DNA of 64,000 nt from Bufo bufo. Lineage: Eukaryota; Chordata; Amphibia; Anura; Bufonidae. The position numbers and the translations under genes were made by a program. Of the stretch, positions 1 to 10,649 are shown piece by piece (position 1 is the first letter of the stretch; each line of letters opens with the position of its first letter). Location of the stretch: positions 586,546,471 to 586,610,470 of the forward strand of contig NC_053390.1 in assembly GCF_905171765.1 (NCBI RefSeq), written 5' to 3'. The notes beneath the pieces are model-generated. The model was given only the letters and a program-made list of their open reading frames with translations. It was not told the origin of the DNA and did no database searches.

Positions 1-968
1 AGGAGATGCCACAGAAGAGGCCAGCTATTCCCCCTGACACTGTTTTGAAGCTCCAGAGGATCCCACTGGATTTTGGCAACTAAGCGACCTCTGCCTAGAG
101 GTGTTCTAGAGAAGACTGTGCCACAATCCAGCGGGAGCATTATTTAAGGCTCTGGAGGAAGACTTGGGAGACGTTCGGGTGGAAGAACTTATTCAATTGT
201 TTCACCCAGTGAAACTTCTTCTGGTTCTGGTCATCGTAATCTGAGGGTCAAGGGACTTACTGACCAAATACACCAGAACCAGACAGAACTTTACAGAACT
301 ATCCGGAGGAGGAGGCTCAGGACATAACTCAAACATTGTTCCTGTAGCCAAATATTGTATGGACACACTTTGTTTCCTATGAGGGTTCGGGACGTATAAC
401 TTGTACTACCCTGAAACCCCATAGCACATTATATTTATTGATTGATTATGTTGGTTGATTGTGTACCCATAGAAACTTTAGGTACAAATGTGTGACAGCC
501 TATACCCAGGGAAACTCGCCCAACGCATTGCGGTGAGTTATTATTTGGCTGTACACATTTGCATCCTATAGTAGTTTCCCATTGACACAGGGGTCTGCGA
601 CCTACCTGTGTCTTTGGAGGTGTAGAGATATGCCAGGTTGCATTAGTCTCTATGGGTACACACATTTAATGGAATTTGGTGGTGTTGGGAGGGATGTGGC
701 ATGTATTTTGTGTGAATGGGGATAAGGTTAGGTCACGATAGGGACAGGCATCATTCATTTGCCACCTTGAACCCTGGAACGGTGAGGTTCTTAAGGGAGG
801 GGCTGGAGGTGTAGTGTGGCGGAGGTGTTCTCCGCAGTAGAATTTAGGTACTATGACATCACCGCTTAAGAGTCTGACCTGCCTTGTAAAGACCTATTAA
901 TCTGTCCACGGGAGAACCGCACCCATCAAGATGGAAACAGATGTTGGATAGAAGAAAGTTGGGACAAA

Positions 969-1400
969 GACTGTAAGGGTGAACCCGCTCCAGAATTGGG
1001 GGGGCGAAGATACCTGAAGATCGGCAGAATTACCGAGAGACTGTGGGGGTGTGGTCACTCCAAAGTGGGGGTGGCCGACACCAAGAGACTGTTATAGAAA
1101 GGTAAAGACTGTAAGGGTGAACCCGCTCCAGAATTGGGGGGGACGAAGATACCTGAAGATCGGCAGAATTACCGAGAGACTGTGGGGGTGTGGTCACTCC
1201 AAAGTGGGGGTGGCCGACACCAAGAGACTGTTAAAGAAAGGCCAGTTAAAGACTGTAAGGGTGAACCCACTCCAGAATTGGGGGGGGGGGACGAAGATAC
1301 CTGAAGATCGGCAGAATTACCGAGAGACTGTGGGGGTGTGGTCACTCCAAAGTGGGGGTGGCCGACACTAAGACTGTTAAAGAAAGACCAGCTAACCAAG
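969..1400 (+). repeat. ~140-bp tandem repeats in U3 of 5' LTR
   Basis: Three consecutive units begin at 969, 1107 and 1251, each opening with GACTGTAAGGGTGAACCC and containing a poly-G run, a GATACCTGAAGATCGGCAG block and a GTGGTCACTCC block. The spacing is 138 and 144 bp. The same triplication lies in the 3' LTR at about 6741-7172. Tandem U3 repeats upstream of a promoter often act as enhancers in LTR elements; that role is inferred here. Confidence 0.75.
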
Positions 1401-2372
1401 AGACTGTGGGTGTGTGGTATCCTAAAGATGTCAAGAAGAAGACAGAAGGGCAGGTCGGAGGAAGCTGGATTGGGGATGTCTAAGTACCTAAAGATCAGTG
1501 TGCACTACAGTTCTTCCTGAACTTCCACCAAAGATGGGGTTGAAGGGGGGCAAACATATCTCAACCCGTTCCCCCATTATATTGTCGTATTATATTCCGA
1601 CAACAGGGGGATTGTTGAGGAGCGGTTGAGACGTATGCATATATATCCATGCATGCCTGCAAACACGTGCGGCATGTATGGTATATATATGCATACATTA
1701 ACCACCGCATCATGGGGTGATGTGCGCAGATGTGCCCAGCATCTGCGCACGTCTGCCCATGGTGATCCCCAGGGGCTCATGGTGGCCCCTGTGGGAAATA
1801 TGTGGTCCCTGGAAGCTGTGCCCCCTTATATTAGTATATATATGTGCCCTCCTATATATGTCCCCTGTATGCCCCAGATATATGCGAGGGTGTGTGTATA
1901 TATAGATAGGTGTGTATGTATTTACACACGTGTCTATGTATATACACTTATGTCAGCATGACAGTATGTATGTGGGCTTATTGCTGCCCATTCATACCCC
2001 CGGTTTTGTATGTGTTTATAGATGAGCCCCCAAGCATCTGTGGATATATATATGCATATATGCAATTCCAACTGTTATCTACAGAGTTGTTATAGCCTGT
2101 AGGATAACAGCTGATTAGCATCTAGTCCCCTTTTGTACAGGCCCAAAGCAATCAGACGCTTTGGCACCGTTTGTGAGGGGACCTTCTAACCAGACATCAA
2201 GAAGCTGAGAACCTGTTTTTCCACACCTCTGCCCATGGCTAAAACTCCATCCCACTACTCCCAGCATCTTTGGGACTAGGGGGGGGGGGGGGGGACTCTG
2301 GGGATTGTAGGCAGGCATACGTCACAGTGACACTATGATGTCACATCCCTGAGGAGGGGGTTGCTTTTGGGC

Positions 2373-2379
2373 TATAAAA
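2373..2379 (+). promoter_or_regulatory. LTR TATA box (5' LTR)
   Basis: TATAAAA sits in a GC-rich context, about 670 bp upstream of the polyadenylation signal and downstream of the U3 repeats. It is conserved in the 3' LTR at 8142-8148. This is the most likely core promoter of the element. Confidence 0.65.
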
Positions 2380-3038
2380 CCCCGAACCGGCCAGAGGTGC
2401 GCTCTCTTGCAACCAGACTAGATTCAGAGACGCAGGGGAGAGAGCAGCTTCATGATGACCACCTGGATAAGGCCTAAGTGTAGCCCCTACCTACCCCTCA
2501 CATATCACCCCTGGTCCTGTAACCCCTTACCCTTGCCATGTTACTGGACACCCTGATCCCCCAAACCCTTGCTCCACCGTGTAACCCTTTCCCTACCCTG
2601 ATTAACCCCTGGTGGTAACCCCTGCTCTAACCCTGCCACACACCCCCCCCCCCCCCTTCCCACTGTACACTTGCAGGATATTCACCCTTGCATTGCTGTA
2701 CAGTTCTGATATTATCCCCATTGTTAACCCTTTGTGTTTGTGGTCGGTTTACACCCCTGTGAGGCCACCATTAACCCTCGTCGTACCCCGTAGGGACAGT
2801 GAATAGTCAGGTGGGGTGGGTTACTGATATTTGTGTGTATGATGTATTATTGTAATGTATAGATAGTATGTGGGGTGGAATTTGGGATTGTGTAGTGTAG
2901 TTAGGCTTGTATTGTGTTTATTGTAGTACTGTTTCTGTACTGCGGTGTGTACGTCTATATGTATATATATTCATATCCATTGATCCATGAATATATATAG
3001 ATATAACGTATTGCTAGACTGATATAATTGTATTGTGT

Positions 3039-3044
3039 AATAAA
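3039..3044 (+). terminator. LTR polyadenylation signal (5' LTR)
   Basis: AATAAA is followed within about 30 nt by a GT-rich stretch (GTGTATGGTGTTTTTAG), the normal layout of a cleavage/polyadenylation site. It is conserved in the 3' LTR at 8804-8809. Confidence 0.6.
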
Positions 3045-3279
3045 TATTCCTTATTGTTCATAATGCAGTGTATGGTGTTTTTAGTAGTCGCCGCCGTAGT
3101 ATAGTGATAGTAAGGCGCTTGCAGCTAGCGTAGTGATTAGTGTAAAGCATAGCGAAAGTATTGTGTTATTATATAAAGGTATAAATGGGCGGAGTTATCA
3201 CTAGGTGGCTCCTCCCATTTATGAATATTAATTATCGATATTTGCACAAATATTGGTGATTAATATTCCCCCTTTACAT

Positions 3280-3297
3280 TGGCGAGTCAGGCCCACT
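3280..3297 (+). other. Putative tRNA primer-binding site
   Basis: TGGCGAGTCAGGCCCACT begins one base after the LTR terminal CA. The opening TGG pairs with a tRNA CCA end, as expected for minus-strand priming. I could not match the rest to a particular tRNA 3' end. Confidence 0.5.
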
Positions 3298-3627
3298 GCT
3301 TAGATTTTGAAATCTGTGTTTGGTTTTGGGGTTAGAGGTCAGTCATCCTGTGAATTGTCAGGCAAGAGAGACGTGGTCAGCTGAGCGTCTAGGACCTGAT
3401 AATTCGGACGGGTAACGTGACTCTTCCTTACGGCACCAGGCGCAGATCAAAATCTTTAGCAGAGAATCTATTGTCTATCTGTGTATTAATATTTTGCTGT
3501 TTGCTTTACACGGTCACTGCATCGCTCAAGTGATTGCAAGGGAGAAGAAGACACGTCACTGAAGGAGATCCATCTTCGTGGGAGCGGCGTACAAGTCAGG
3601 CTGGTCGGGAAGAGGCGATCCGGGAAA
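3298..3627 (+). other. Leader between PBS and gag
   Basis: This is about 330 bp of untranslated leader. Packaging signals often lie here in LTR elements, but no specific motif is recognised. Confidence 0.4.
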
Positions 3628-4797
3628 ATGGACTTCTTCCAAGCAGCTGCGAGGTACGGCGCCAAGAAGAAGATGGACACTCATCAAACGGTGAGTATGG
3701 ACCTCCCCACACTGCAACACTTGAGCAAACACAGCACATTTAACCCCATCCTCCCCACTACATACAAGTCAGCAGAAATGCTGTGGTCCGATTTGTTAGC
3801 ACAGGCTTGTAGTTACGACAAGCTTTGTGTTAACAAACGGACGGTTTTGAACAAGGCCACCAAACGGCTTCGGATGCTGGCCAAACTCGTTCATACGTTT
3901 GAGGCTAGCATCTGTAAGCCAAAGGAAGTGGCGCTGGTGTCTCAGTCAACGGAGACAATTCCTCCGGCCATTCACTGCCAATGCTGTGCTAGTAATTCGG
4001 ACCAGGTTTCGGCATTGCGGGCACAGCTGGCAGAGAATGTGCAGTCTACTGTTGACCGAGATGCGCAGGTGGCTGGGATAGAGTCACAGTTGGTAGAGCT
4101 GCAGAGGCAGAAGGAGGAAATTGAGGCTAAGTTGACTCAGTCTTATACTGAAGTCAATGCCTTCAAGGAGCGGACTGCCTCTACTGACGTGACGGTAGCC
4201 AAATTGAAGGCTCAGGTTGCTGTAAGGTCCCAGCTAATGTCTGGCATGCAACAGGTTATCACCAAGTTGGTGCCGGCCCTTTCTTTTTCCGTAAAGCCAG
4301 GGTCGGAATCTCCCAAAACGTTGCCCTGTGCAGGGCCACAAGGGGGGAGAGTAGTCTGTGACCGGTCAAATCATCAGGTCAAGCCGGTCCAGACTAACAG
4401 AGATTTTTCCCTGACTTTAGGAAAAAGAACTGTGTTGAAGAGTGCGTCCCTGAGGATGGTACAATTCAGGAGAAGGGAGCACGACTGCAGTGTAGATGGA
4501 CCTGGGCCATGCAGAGCAAACATCAGATGTTTTGCATGTGGTGGCCTAGGTCACATAGCGAGACACTGCAAAACACACAGGACAGGAAACCAAGTCACGT
4601 GTTTCAGGTGTGGGAACAAAGGACACATTGCAAGGAATTGCCCTTGTGCAAGTAATTGCAATGTGTCCAACAGTATCAGCCAGGTAACAAATTGTGCAGT
4701 GGGGTCTAGTCAGCTTGGCCATAAAGGAGTTACCTCTCAGCAGCATCACCAGCTGCTGAGGGGTCAGAGTGGCCAAGCTAGGCTAGGCAACATTTGA
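3628..4797 (+). CDS. gag: Gag-like nucleocapsid protein, 389 aa
   Basis: This ORF would encode a structural protein packaging element RNA into particles. It starts at an ATG in a reasonable context (AAAATGG) and runs uninterrupted to TGA. Residues about 126-198 are rich in heptad-like Leu/Val/Glu/Lys/Gln, predicting a long coiled coil for self-assembly. Two CX2CX4HX4C zinc knuckles follow at 301-314 and 325-338, both carrying the GHIAR core typical of retroviral and retrotransposon nucleocapsids. The stretch between is basic. There is no protease, RT, RNase H or integrase downstream in any frame before the 3' LTR, and no obvious frameshift signal. The intact frame inside an element with nearly identical LTRs suggests it may still be translated. 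The N-terminal part matches nothing I recognise. Confidence 0.8.
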   Translation: MDFFQAAARYGAKKKMDTHQTVSMDLPTLQHLSKHSTFNPILPTTYKSAEMLWSDLLAQACSYDKLCVNKRTVLNKATKRLRMLAKLVHTFEASICKPKEVALVSQSTETIPPAIHCQCCASNSDQVSALRAQLAENVQSTVDRDAQVAGIESQLVELQRQKEEIEAKLTQSYTEVNAFKERTASTDVTVAKLKAQVAVRSQLMSGMQQVITKLVPALSFSVKPGSESPKTLPCAGPQGGRVVCDRSNHQVKPVQTNRDFSLTLGKRTVLKSASLRMVQFRRREHDCSVDGPGPCRANIRCFACGGLGHIARHCKTHRTGNQVTCFRCGNKGHIARNCPCASNCNVSNSISQVTNCAVGSSQLGHKGVTSQQHHQLLRGQSGQARLGNI

Positions 4798-5772
4798 CAC
4801 CCCTGTACTATTTGTTAAACCGTTTGTTCCCTGTGTATGTCCATGTTATGTGTTTTGTTATCTGTTTGTAAGTTTTTCTTGATGTTGATGGTGGTAGTCC
4901 TTGTCTACGGATGTGTTCTACCATGCTGATTTATGTAGTGTTGTAAGTCCCGTCTGCTGTCTTTGTTTCATTCTGTGTCCCCTTGGAGTGGAACAGTGTT
5001 ATACTGTGGATCGAGAACGTATAGGTTCGCGAGCAGATAATGTCACACGGGAAATCCTGCTGGTCGGGAGAAGGCATAAGGACCTTCTCCATGCAGCACA
5101 CAAAGGATGATGTGATATTATTCTGGGCAACCAGGGTCTCAGATCGATACAGATAGCACTGTTGTGCTCCAGGTTTTCGGTAGGGCTGTGTTGCGCTGGG
5201 GACTGGGGCGGACAGACAACATTGGTGTAATGTTGTGCTGCGCACTTAATTCTAGTCCGGTCAGGTAGCACAGCTCTGATAGGGATTGGACGCAGAGTGT
5301 TTGGCAGCAGAGTGTGGACTGTGTTCTTGTGTTGTGGGGTCCTGGGGAACCAGGGCATGACTATGCCATTGGTTCTGCGGGCCTCCACAAGACAGGATCA
5401 CAGGGGGAAATCAGCCTGGGTACACATGAGTGGACAGGGATGCGGTGCCATCAATAACAAGATGGTGCTTTGTCCACAGAACTCCAGTTATCCTAACCTA
5501 GTAGGGTGGCCATCCTTATCTGTTGGCGCAGAGGGATGTGCAGCAGAGGACTCAATCCTCTGAAGGTAGGGTGTTCAGACACCAGTGTTGGGATAACGAG
5601 GGGTCCTGTGAGATAAAGGGCAGCCCAATACCTTTCTCTACCCATGGGTCAAAGGTATTGGGGCTGGGAATTTTCACATTAATTGCACTGTTAGGGGAGA
5701 ATCTCCCCTGGGAGCGCCTGGTATTTTCTTCTGCCATAGGTGTGATTTTTATATGGAGCGGAAGAAAAACCT
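4798..5772 (+). other. Internal non-coding tail between gag and 3' LTR
   Basis: This is about 975 bp. The longest frames (such as 4999-5388 minus and 5297-5563 plus) show no RT (YxDD), integrase (HHCC/DDE), protease (DTG/DSG) or envelope features. A purine-rich stretch at about 5753-5780 could serve as the polypurine tract, but the exact start of the 3' LTR is not fixed because the left LTR is cut by the window edge. Confidence 0.6.
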
Positions 5773-8700
5773 AGGAGATGCCACAGAAGAGGCCAGCTAT
5801 TCCCCCTGACACTGTTTTGAAGCTCCAGAGGATCCCACTGGATTTTGGCAACTAAGCGACCTCTGCCTAGAGGTGTTCTAGAGAAGACTGTGCCACAATC
5901 CAGCGGGAGCATTATTTAAGGCTCTGGAGGAAGACTTGGGAGACGTTCGGGTGGAAGAACTTATTCAATTGTTTCACCCAGTGAAACTTCTTCTGGTTCT
6001 GGTCATCGTAATCTGAGGGTCAAGGGACTTACTGACCAAATACACCAGAACCAGACAGAACTTTACAGAACTATCCGGAGGAGGAGGCTCAGGACATAAC
6101 TCAAACATTGTTCCTGTAGCCAAATATTGTATGGACACACTTTGTTTCCTATGAGGGTTCGGGACGTATAACTTGTACTACCCTGAAACCCCATAGCACA
6201 TTATATTTATTGATTGATTATGTTGGTTGATTGTGTACCCATAGAAACTTTAGGTACAAATGTGTGACAGCCTATACCCAGGGAAACTCGCCCAACGCAT
6301 TGCGGTGAGTTATTATTTGGCTGTACACATTTGCATCCTATAGTAGTTTCCCATTGACACAGGGGTCTGCGACCTACCTGTGTCTTTGGAGGTGTAGAGA
6401 TATGCCAGGTTGCATTAGTCTCTATGGGTACACACATTTAATGGAATTTGGTGGTGTTGGGAGGGATGTGGCATGTATTTTGTGTGAATGGGGATAAGGT
6501 TAGGTCACGATAGGGACAGGCATCATTCATTTGCCACCTTGAACCCTGGAACGGTGAGGTTCTTAAGGGAGGGGCTGGAGGTGTAGTGTGGCGGAGGTGT
6601 TCTCCGCAGTAGAATTTAGGTACTATGACATCACCGCTTAAGAGTCTGACCTGCCTTGTAAAGACCTATTAATCTGTCCACGGGAGAACCGCACCCATCA
6701 AGATGGAAACAGATGTTGGATAGAAGAAAGTTGGGACAAAGACTGTAAGGGTGAACCCGCTCCAGAATTGGGGGGGCGAAGATACCTGAAGATCGGCAGA
6801 ATTACCGAGAGACTGTGGGGGTGTGGTCACTCCAAAGTGGGGGTGGCCGACACCAAGAGACTGTTATAGAAAGGTAAAGACTGTAAGGGTGAACCCGCTC
6901 CAGAATTGGGGGGGACGAAGATACCTGAAGATCGGCAGAATTACCGAGAGACTGTGGGGGTGTGGTCACTCCAAAGTGGGGGTGGCCGACACCAAGAGAC
7001 TGTTAAAGAAAGGCCAGTTAAAGACTGTAAGGGTGAACCCACTCCAGAATTGGGGGGGGGGACGAAGATACCTGAAGATCGGCAGAATTACCGAGAGACT
7101 GTGGGGGTGTGGTCACTCCAAAGTGGGGGTGGCCGACACTAAGACTGTTAAAGAAAGACCAGCTAACCAAGAGACTGTGGGTGTGTGGTATCCTAAAGAT
7201 GTCAAGAAGAAGACAGAAGGGCAGGTCGGAGGAAGCTGGATTGGGGATGTCTAAGTACCTAAAGATCAGTGTGCACTACAGTTCTTCCTGAACTTCCACC
7301 AAAGATGGGGTTGAAGGGGGGCAAACATATCTCAACCCGTTCCCCCATTATATTGTCGTATTATATTCCGACAACAGGGGGATTGTTGAGGAGCGGTTGA
7401 GACGTATGCATATATATCCATGCATGCCTGCAAACACGTGCGGCATGTATGGTATATATATGCATACATTAACCACCGCATCATGGGGTGATGTGCGCAG
7501 ATGTGCCCAGCATCTGCGCACGTCTGCCCATGGTGATCCCCAGGGGCTCATGGTGGCCCCTGTGGGAAATATGTGGTCCCTGGAAGCTGTGCCCCCTTAT
7601 ATTAGTATATATATGTGCCCTCTTATATATGTCCCCTGTATGCCCCAGATATATGCGAGGGTGTGTGTATATATAGATAGGTGTGTATGTATTTACACAC
7701 GTGTCTATGTATATACACTTATGTCAGCATGACAGTATGTATGTGGGCTTATTGCTGCCCATTCATACCCCCGGTTTTGTATGTGTTTATAGATGAGCCC
7801 CCAAGCATCTGTGGATATATATATGCATATATGCAATTCCAACTGTTATCTACAGAGTTGTTATAGCCTGTAGGATAACAGCTGATTAGCATCTAGTCCC
7901 CTTTTGTACAGGCCCAAAGCAATCAGACGCTTTGGCACCGTTTGTGAGGGGACCTTCTAACCAGACATCAAGAAGCTGAGAACCTGTTTTTCCACACCTC
8001 TGCCCATGGCTAAAACTCCATCCCACTACTCCCAGCATCTTTGGGACTAGGGGGGGGGGGGGGACTCTGGGGATTGTAGGCAGGCATACGTCACAGTGAC
8101 ACTATGATGTCACATCCCTGAGGAGGGGGTTGCTTTTGGGCTATAAAACCCCGAACCGGCCAGAGGTGCGCTCTCTTGCAACCAGACTAGATTCAGAGAT
8201 TCAGGGGAGAGAGCAGCTTCATGATGACCACCTGGATAAGGCCTAAGTGTAGCCCCTACCTACCCCTCACATATCACCCCTGGTCCTGTAACCCCTTACC
8301 CTTGCCATGTTACTGGACACCCTGATCCCCCAAACCCTTGCTCCACCGTGTAACCCTTTCCCTACCCTGATTAACCCCTGGTGGTAACCCCTGCTCTAAC
8401 CCTGCCACACACCCCCCCCCCTTCCCACTGTACACTTGCAGGATATTCACCCTTGCATTGCTGTACAGTTCTGATATTATCCCCATTGTTAACCCTTTGT
8501 GTTTGTGGTCGGTTTACACCCCTGTGAGGCCACCATTAACCCTCGTCGTACCCCGTAGGGACAGTGAATAGTCAGGTGGGGTGGGTTACTGATATTTGTG
8601 TGTATGATGTATTATTGTAATGTATAGATAGTATGTGGGGTGGAATTTGGGATTGTGTAGTGTAGTTAGGCTTGTATTGTGTTTATTGTAGTACTGTTTC

Positions 8701-9044
8701 TGTACTGCGGTGTGTACGTCTATATGTATATATATTCATATCCATTGATCCATGAATATATATAGATATAACGTATTGCTAGACTGATATAATTGTATTG
8801 TGTAATAAATATTCCTTATTGTTCATAATGCAGTGTATGGTGTTTTTAGTAGTCGCCGCCGTAGTATAGTGATAGTAAGGCGCTTGCAGCTAGCGTAGTG
8901 ATTAGTTATTAAGCATAGCGAAAGTATTGTGTTATTATATAAAGGCATAAATGGGCGGAGTTATCACTAGGTGGCTCCTCCCATTTATGAATATTAATTA
9001 TCGATATTTGCATAAATATTGGTGATTAATATTCTCCCTTTACA
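5773..9044 (+). repeat. 3' long terminal repeat
   Basis: Near-identical direct copy of 1-3278, with the TATA box at 8142-8148, AATAAA at 8804-8809 and the U3 tandem repeats at about 6741-7172. Differences seen include shorter poly-G and poly-C runs, a two-base change near 8198, a short block change near 8907, and single changes near 7622, 8946, 9012 and 9034. The LTR may begin somewhat upstream of 5773. Confidence 0.87.
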
Positions 9045-9150
9045 TATATATATATATATAAAATAAAAACCACCAGCAGCACCATCCAAGAGAAAAAAAA
9101 AAGGGAGGGTGCAAGGCCCAAGTATGGCAATAGGTGCTTACCCACTTGTA
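9045..9150. repeat. TA microsatellite and A-rich flank
   Basis: A (TA)n run at 9042-9060 directly abuts the 3' LTR end, followed by an A-rich stretch. It hides any target-site duplication of the LTR element. Confidence 0.6.
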
Positions 9151-9371
9151 TAAGACAAAAATTGGACTGCACTCCAAAGGACTTTCAAATGAGTCATTGT
9201 GCTTTACTCACCCATCAAGTGGCACAGAGCGACGTTTCGGCTCATACATGAGCCTTTCTCAAAGAAAGGCTCATGTATGAGCCGAAACGTTGCTCTGTGC
9301 CACTTGATGGGTGAATAAAGCACATTGACTCATTTGAAAGTCCTTTGGAGTGCAGTCCAATTTTTGTCTTA
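9151..9371. repeat. 221-bp fold-back with hammerhead-like hairpins
   Basis: The sequence from TAAGACAAAAATTGGACTGC is repeated in inverse at the right end, centred near 9261, with few mismatches. Each arm holds GGCTCATACATGAGCC next to CGTTTCGG (read inversely: hairpin followed by GAAACGT). The right arm then carries GAATAAAGCAC and GGAGTGCAG. The same module, with different sequence, forms the palindrome at 43814-44054. The hairpin plus GAAACGT resembles stem II and the conserved 3' core of minimal hammerhead ribozymes, but CUGANGA is not intact here. Confidence 0.65.
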
Positions 9372-9690
9372 GGCTACTTTCACACTAGCGTTCGGGGCTC
9401 CGCTTGTGAGCTCCGTTTGAAGGGGCTCACAAGCGGCCCCGAACGCATCCGTACTGCCTAATGCATTCTGAGTGGACGCGGATCTGCTCAGAATGCATCA
9501 GTCTGGCAGCGTTCAGCTGCTTGCAGTGTTCGGGTGTCCGCCTGGCCGTGCGGAGGCAAACGGATCCGTCCAGACTTACAATGTAAGTCAATTGGGACGG
9601 ATCCGTTTGAAGATGACACAATATGGCTCAATCTTCAAACGGCTCCGTCCCCCATTGACTTTCAATGTAAAGTCTGGACGGATCCGTCTG
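9372..9690 (+). mobile_element. Partial Harbinger-type MITE (family A)
   Basis: It opens with TTA then GGCTACTTTCACACTAGCG, and its body (GTGAGCTCCGTTTGAAGG, GCATTCTGAGTGGA, repeated GGATCCGT) matches the complete copy at 45009-45532 and the copy at 62464-62873. The right terminal inverted repeat is missing, so it is truncated. Confidence 0.65.
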
Positions 9691-9717
9691 AACTACTTTC
9701 ACACTTAGAATCACCTG

Positions 9718-10011
9718 GCCTTTTCTGATGATTGTGAAGAAGCCTTAACCCTAACCGGATATTTAAGGTCTGAGACCTCAGTCAAAGTTATCTGAGCGTT
9801 CAAATCTTAATGGGTTCCCATACTTTTGCAAGGTAAACATTTCCTTTTTTTCACTCTAAAATTGTACAAAGCCAAAATAATACACTGTAAAAGTTTAAAA
9901 TGTTGAAAAGTGTATTTCATCTTGAACTTTATGCTTTTTGGAGATCATTTCATCTTCAACTCAGTAACAGTAATTTTGACCAGAGGTGGCAAAATTTTTG
10001 CATGCCACTGT
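9718..10011. mobile_element. Tc1-like element fragment
   Basis: AT-rich sequence ending in TTTTTGCATGCCACTGTA, the form of a Tc1-like terminal repeat next to TA. Only the end region survives, with no transposase frame. The class is assigned from the terminal motif alone. Confidence 0.4.
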
Positions 10012-10416
10012 ATATATTGCATTGTACAAAATAGTGCTTTATATCAACCAAAGTATCAGCTGGTCTCCTAACATGCTAGTAAATTATTTTGTCAGATGTT
10101 TCAATTTTTACTGCCCTCAATGCAAAAAGGATGATCAAAGTGATTATGGAGTGAACATTACATGAATTCTGGCTCATGAGAGCAATATTTTTTACAGTCA
10201 TGTAAATAAATCATTGCAGACATTACTATTGTCTTTTTGTTTTGGTTCAGTTCCATCACCTTCATATTTTTATACTGTTTGAAGGAATATCAAATATTGT
10301 CCACATGTTAAAAATTATAAAAACGCCTTTTCACACATGTATACAATGGTGATTGAAAGTTTCTGAACCCCTCTGAATTTTCTATACTTCTGCATAAATT
10401 TGACATAAAACTACTG
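10012..10416. other. AT-rich sequence, probable old Tc1-like flank
   Basis: No gene is seen. 10340-10416 (GAAAGTTTCTGAACCCC and CTGCATAAATTTGACATAAAA) and 13308-13380 read like the two halves of one old Tc1-type terminal region separated by the insertion at 10417-13307. Confidence 0.35.
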
Positions 10417-10649
10417 TATTTTTCGCCCCATAAGACACCCCTGCGTCTTATGGGGTGAATACTAATGAGTGTTTCCATTATGGAAGCGCTGAATTGTATG
10501 GGAGGACCAGGAAGAGGTGAAGGCTCTGTACTCACCGCTTCCTGGTCCTCGGCTGTGCTGTGGCTGCACACAGCATGAGGGCGCGTCAGGTCACAGTACA
10601 GCCGATCGCTGGCGGTGAGAAGCGGCAGCGTCCGGAGTATGAGGCATGA

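Larger units (their letters stand above)
1..3278 (+). repeat. 5' long terminal repeat
   Basis: It matches 5773-9044 over its whole length and ends in TTTACA, the usual CA terminus. A TATA box lies at 2373-2379 and AATAAA at 3039-3044, so a rough division is U3 up to about 2395, R to about 3060 and U5 to 3278. The R estimate assumes initiation about 25 nt after the TATA box. At about 3.3 kb it is unusually long for an LTR. Open frames in it (for example 1051-1371 and 1626-1961) recur in both LTRs but look like nothing known; I treat them as non-coding. Confidence 0.87.
1..9044 (+). mobile_element. Young LTR retrotransposon, Gag-only (non-autonomous)
   Basis: Two direct copies of a ~3.27 kb sequence (1-3278 and 5773-9044) flank a ~2.5 kb internal region. 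The internal region starts with a primer-binding-site-like TGG directly after the left copy and holds one Gag-like ORF, with no reverse transcriptase, integrase or protease frame. By eye the copies differ at only about ten substitutions plus poly-G/poly-C length changes, so insertion looks recent. The window opens inside or at the very edge of the left LTR, so the true 5' terminus and the target-site duplication cannot be seen; the right LTR runs into a TA microsatellite. Without pol, replication would need enzymes in trans. The superfamily (Gypsy-like, ERV-like or other) is not decided. Confidence 0.88.

Noticed and set aside
1626..2095. Small ORFs conserved in both LTRs as an accessory gene
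   Set aside because: Conservation simply follows from the LTRs being nearly identical. The sequence is low-complexity TATATG-rich and the frame is not supported by anything else.
3090..3145. tRNA-like A-box (TAGTATAGTGATAGTAA) in the LTR
   Set aside because: It resembles a tRNA 5' half, but no B box or cloverleaf follows. It is repeated in the 3' LTR as part of U5.
9741..9756. Telomere-like AACCCTAACC
   Set aside because: Only one and a half units, within a Tc1-like fragment.
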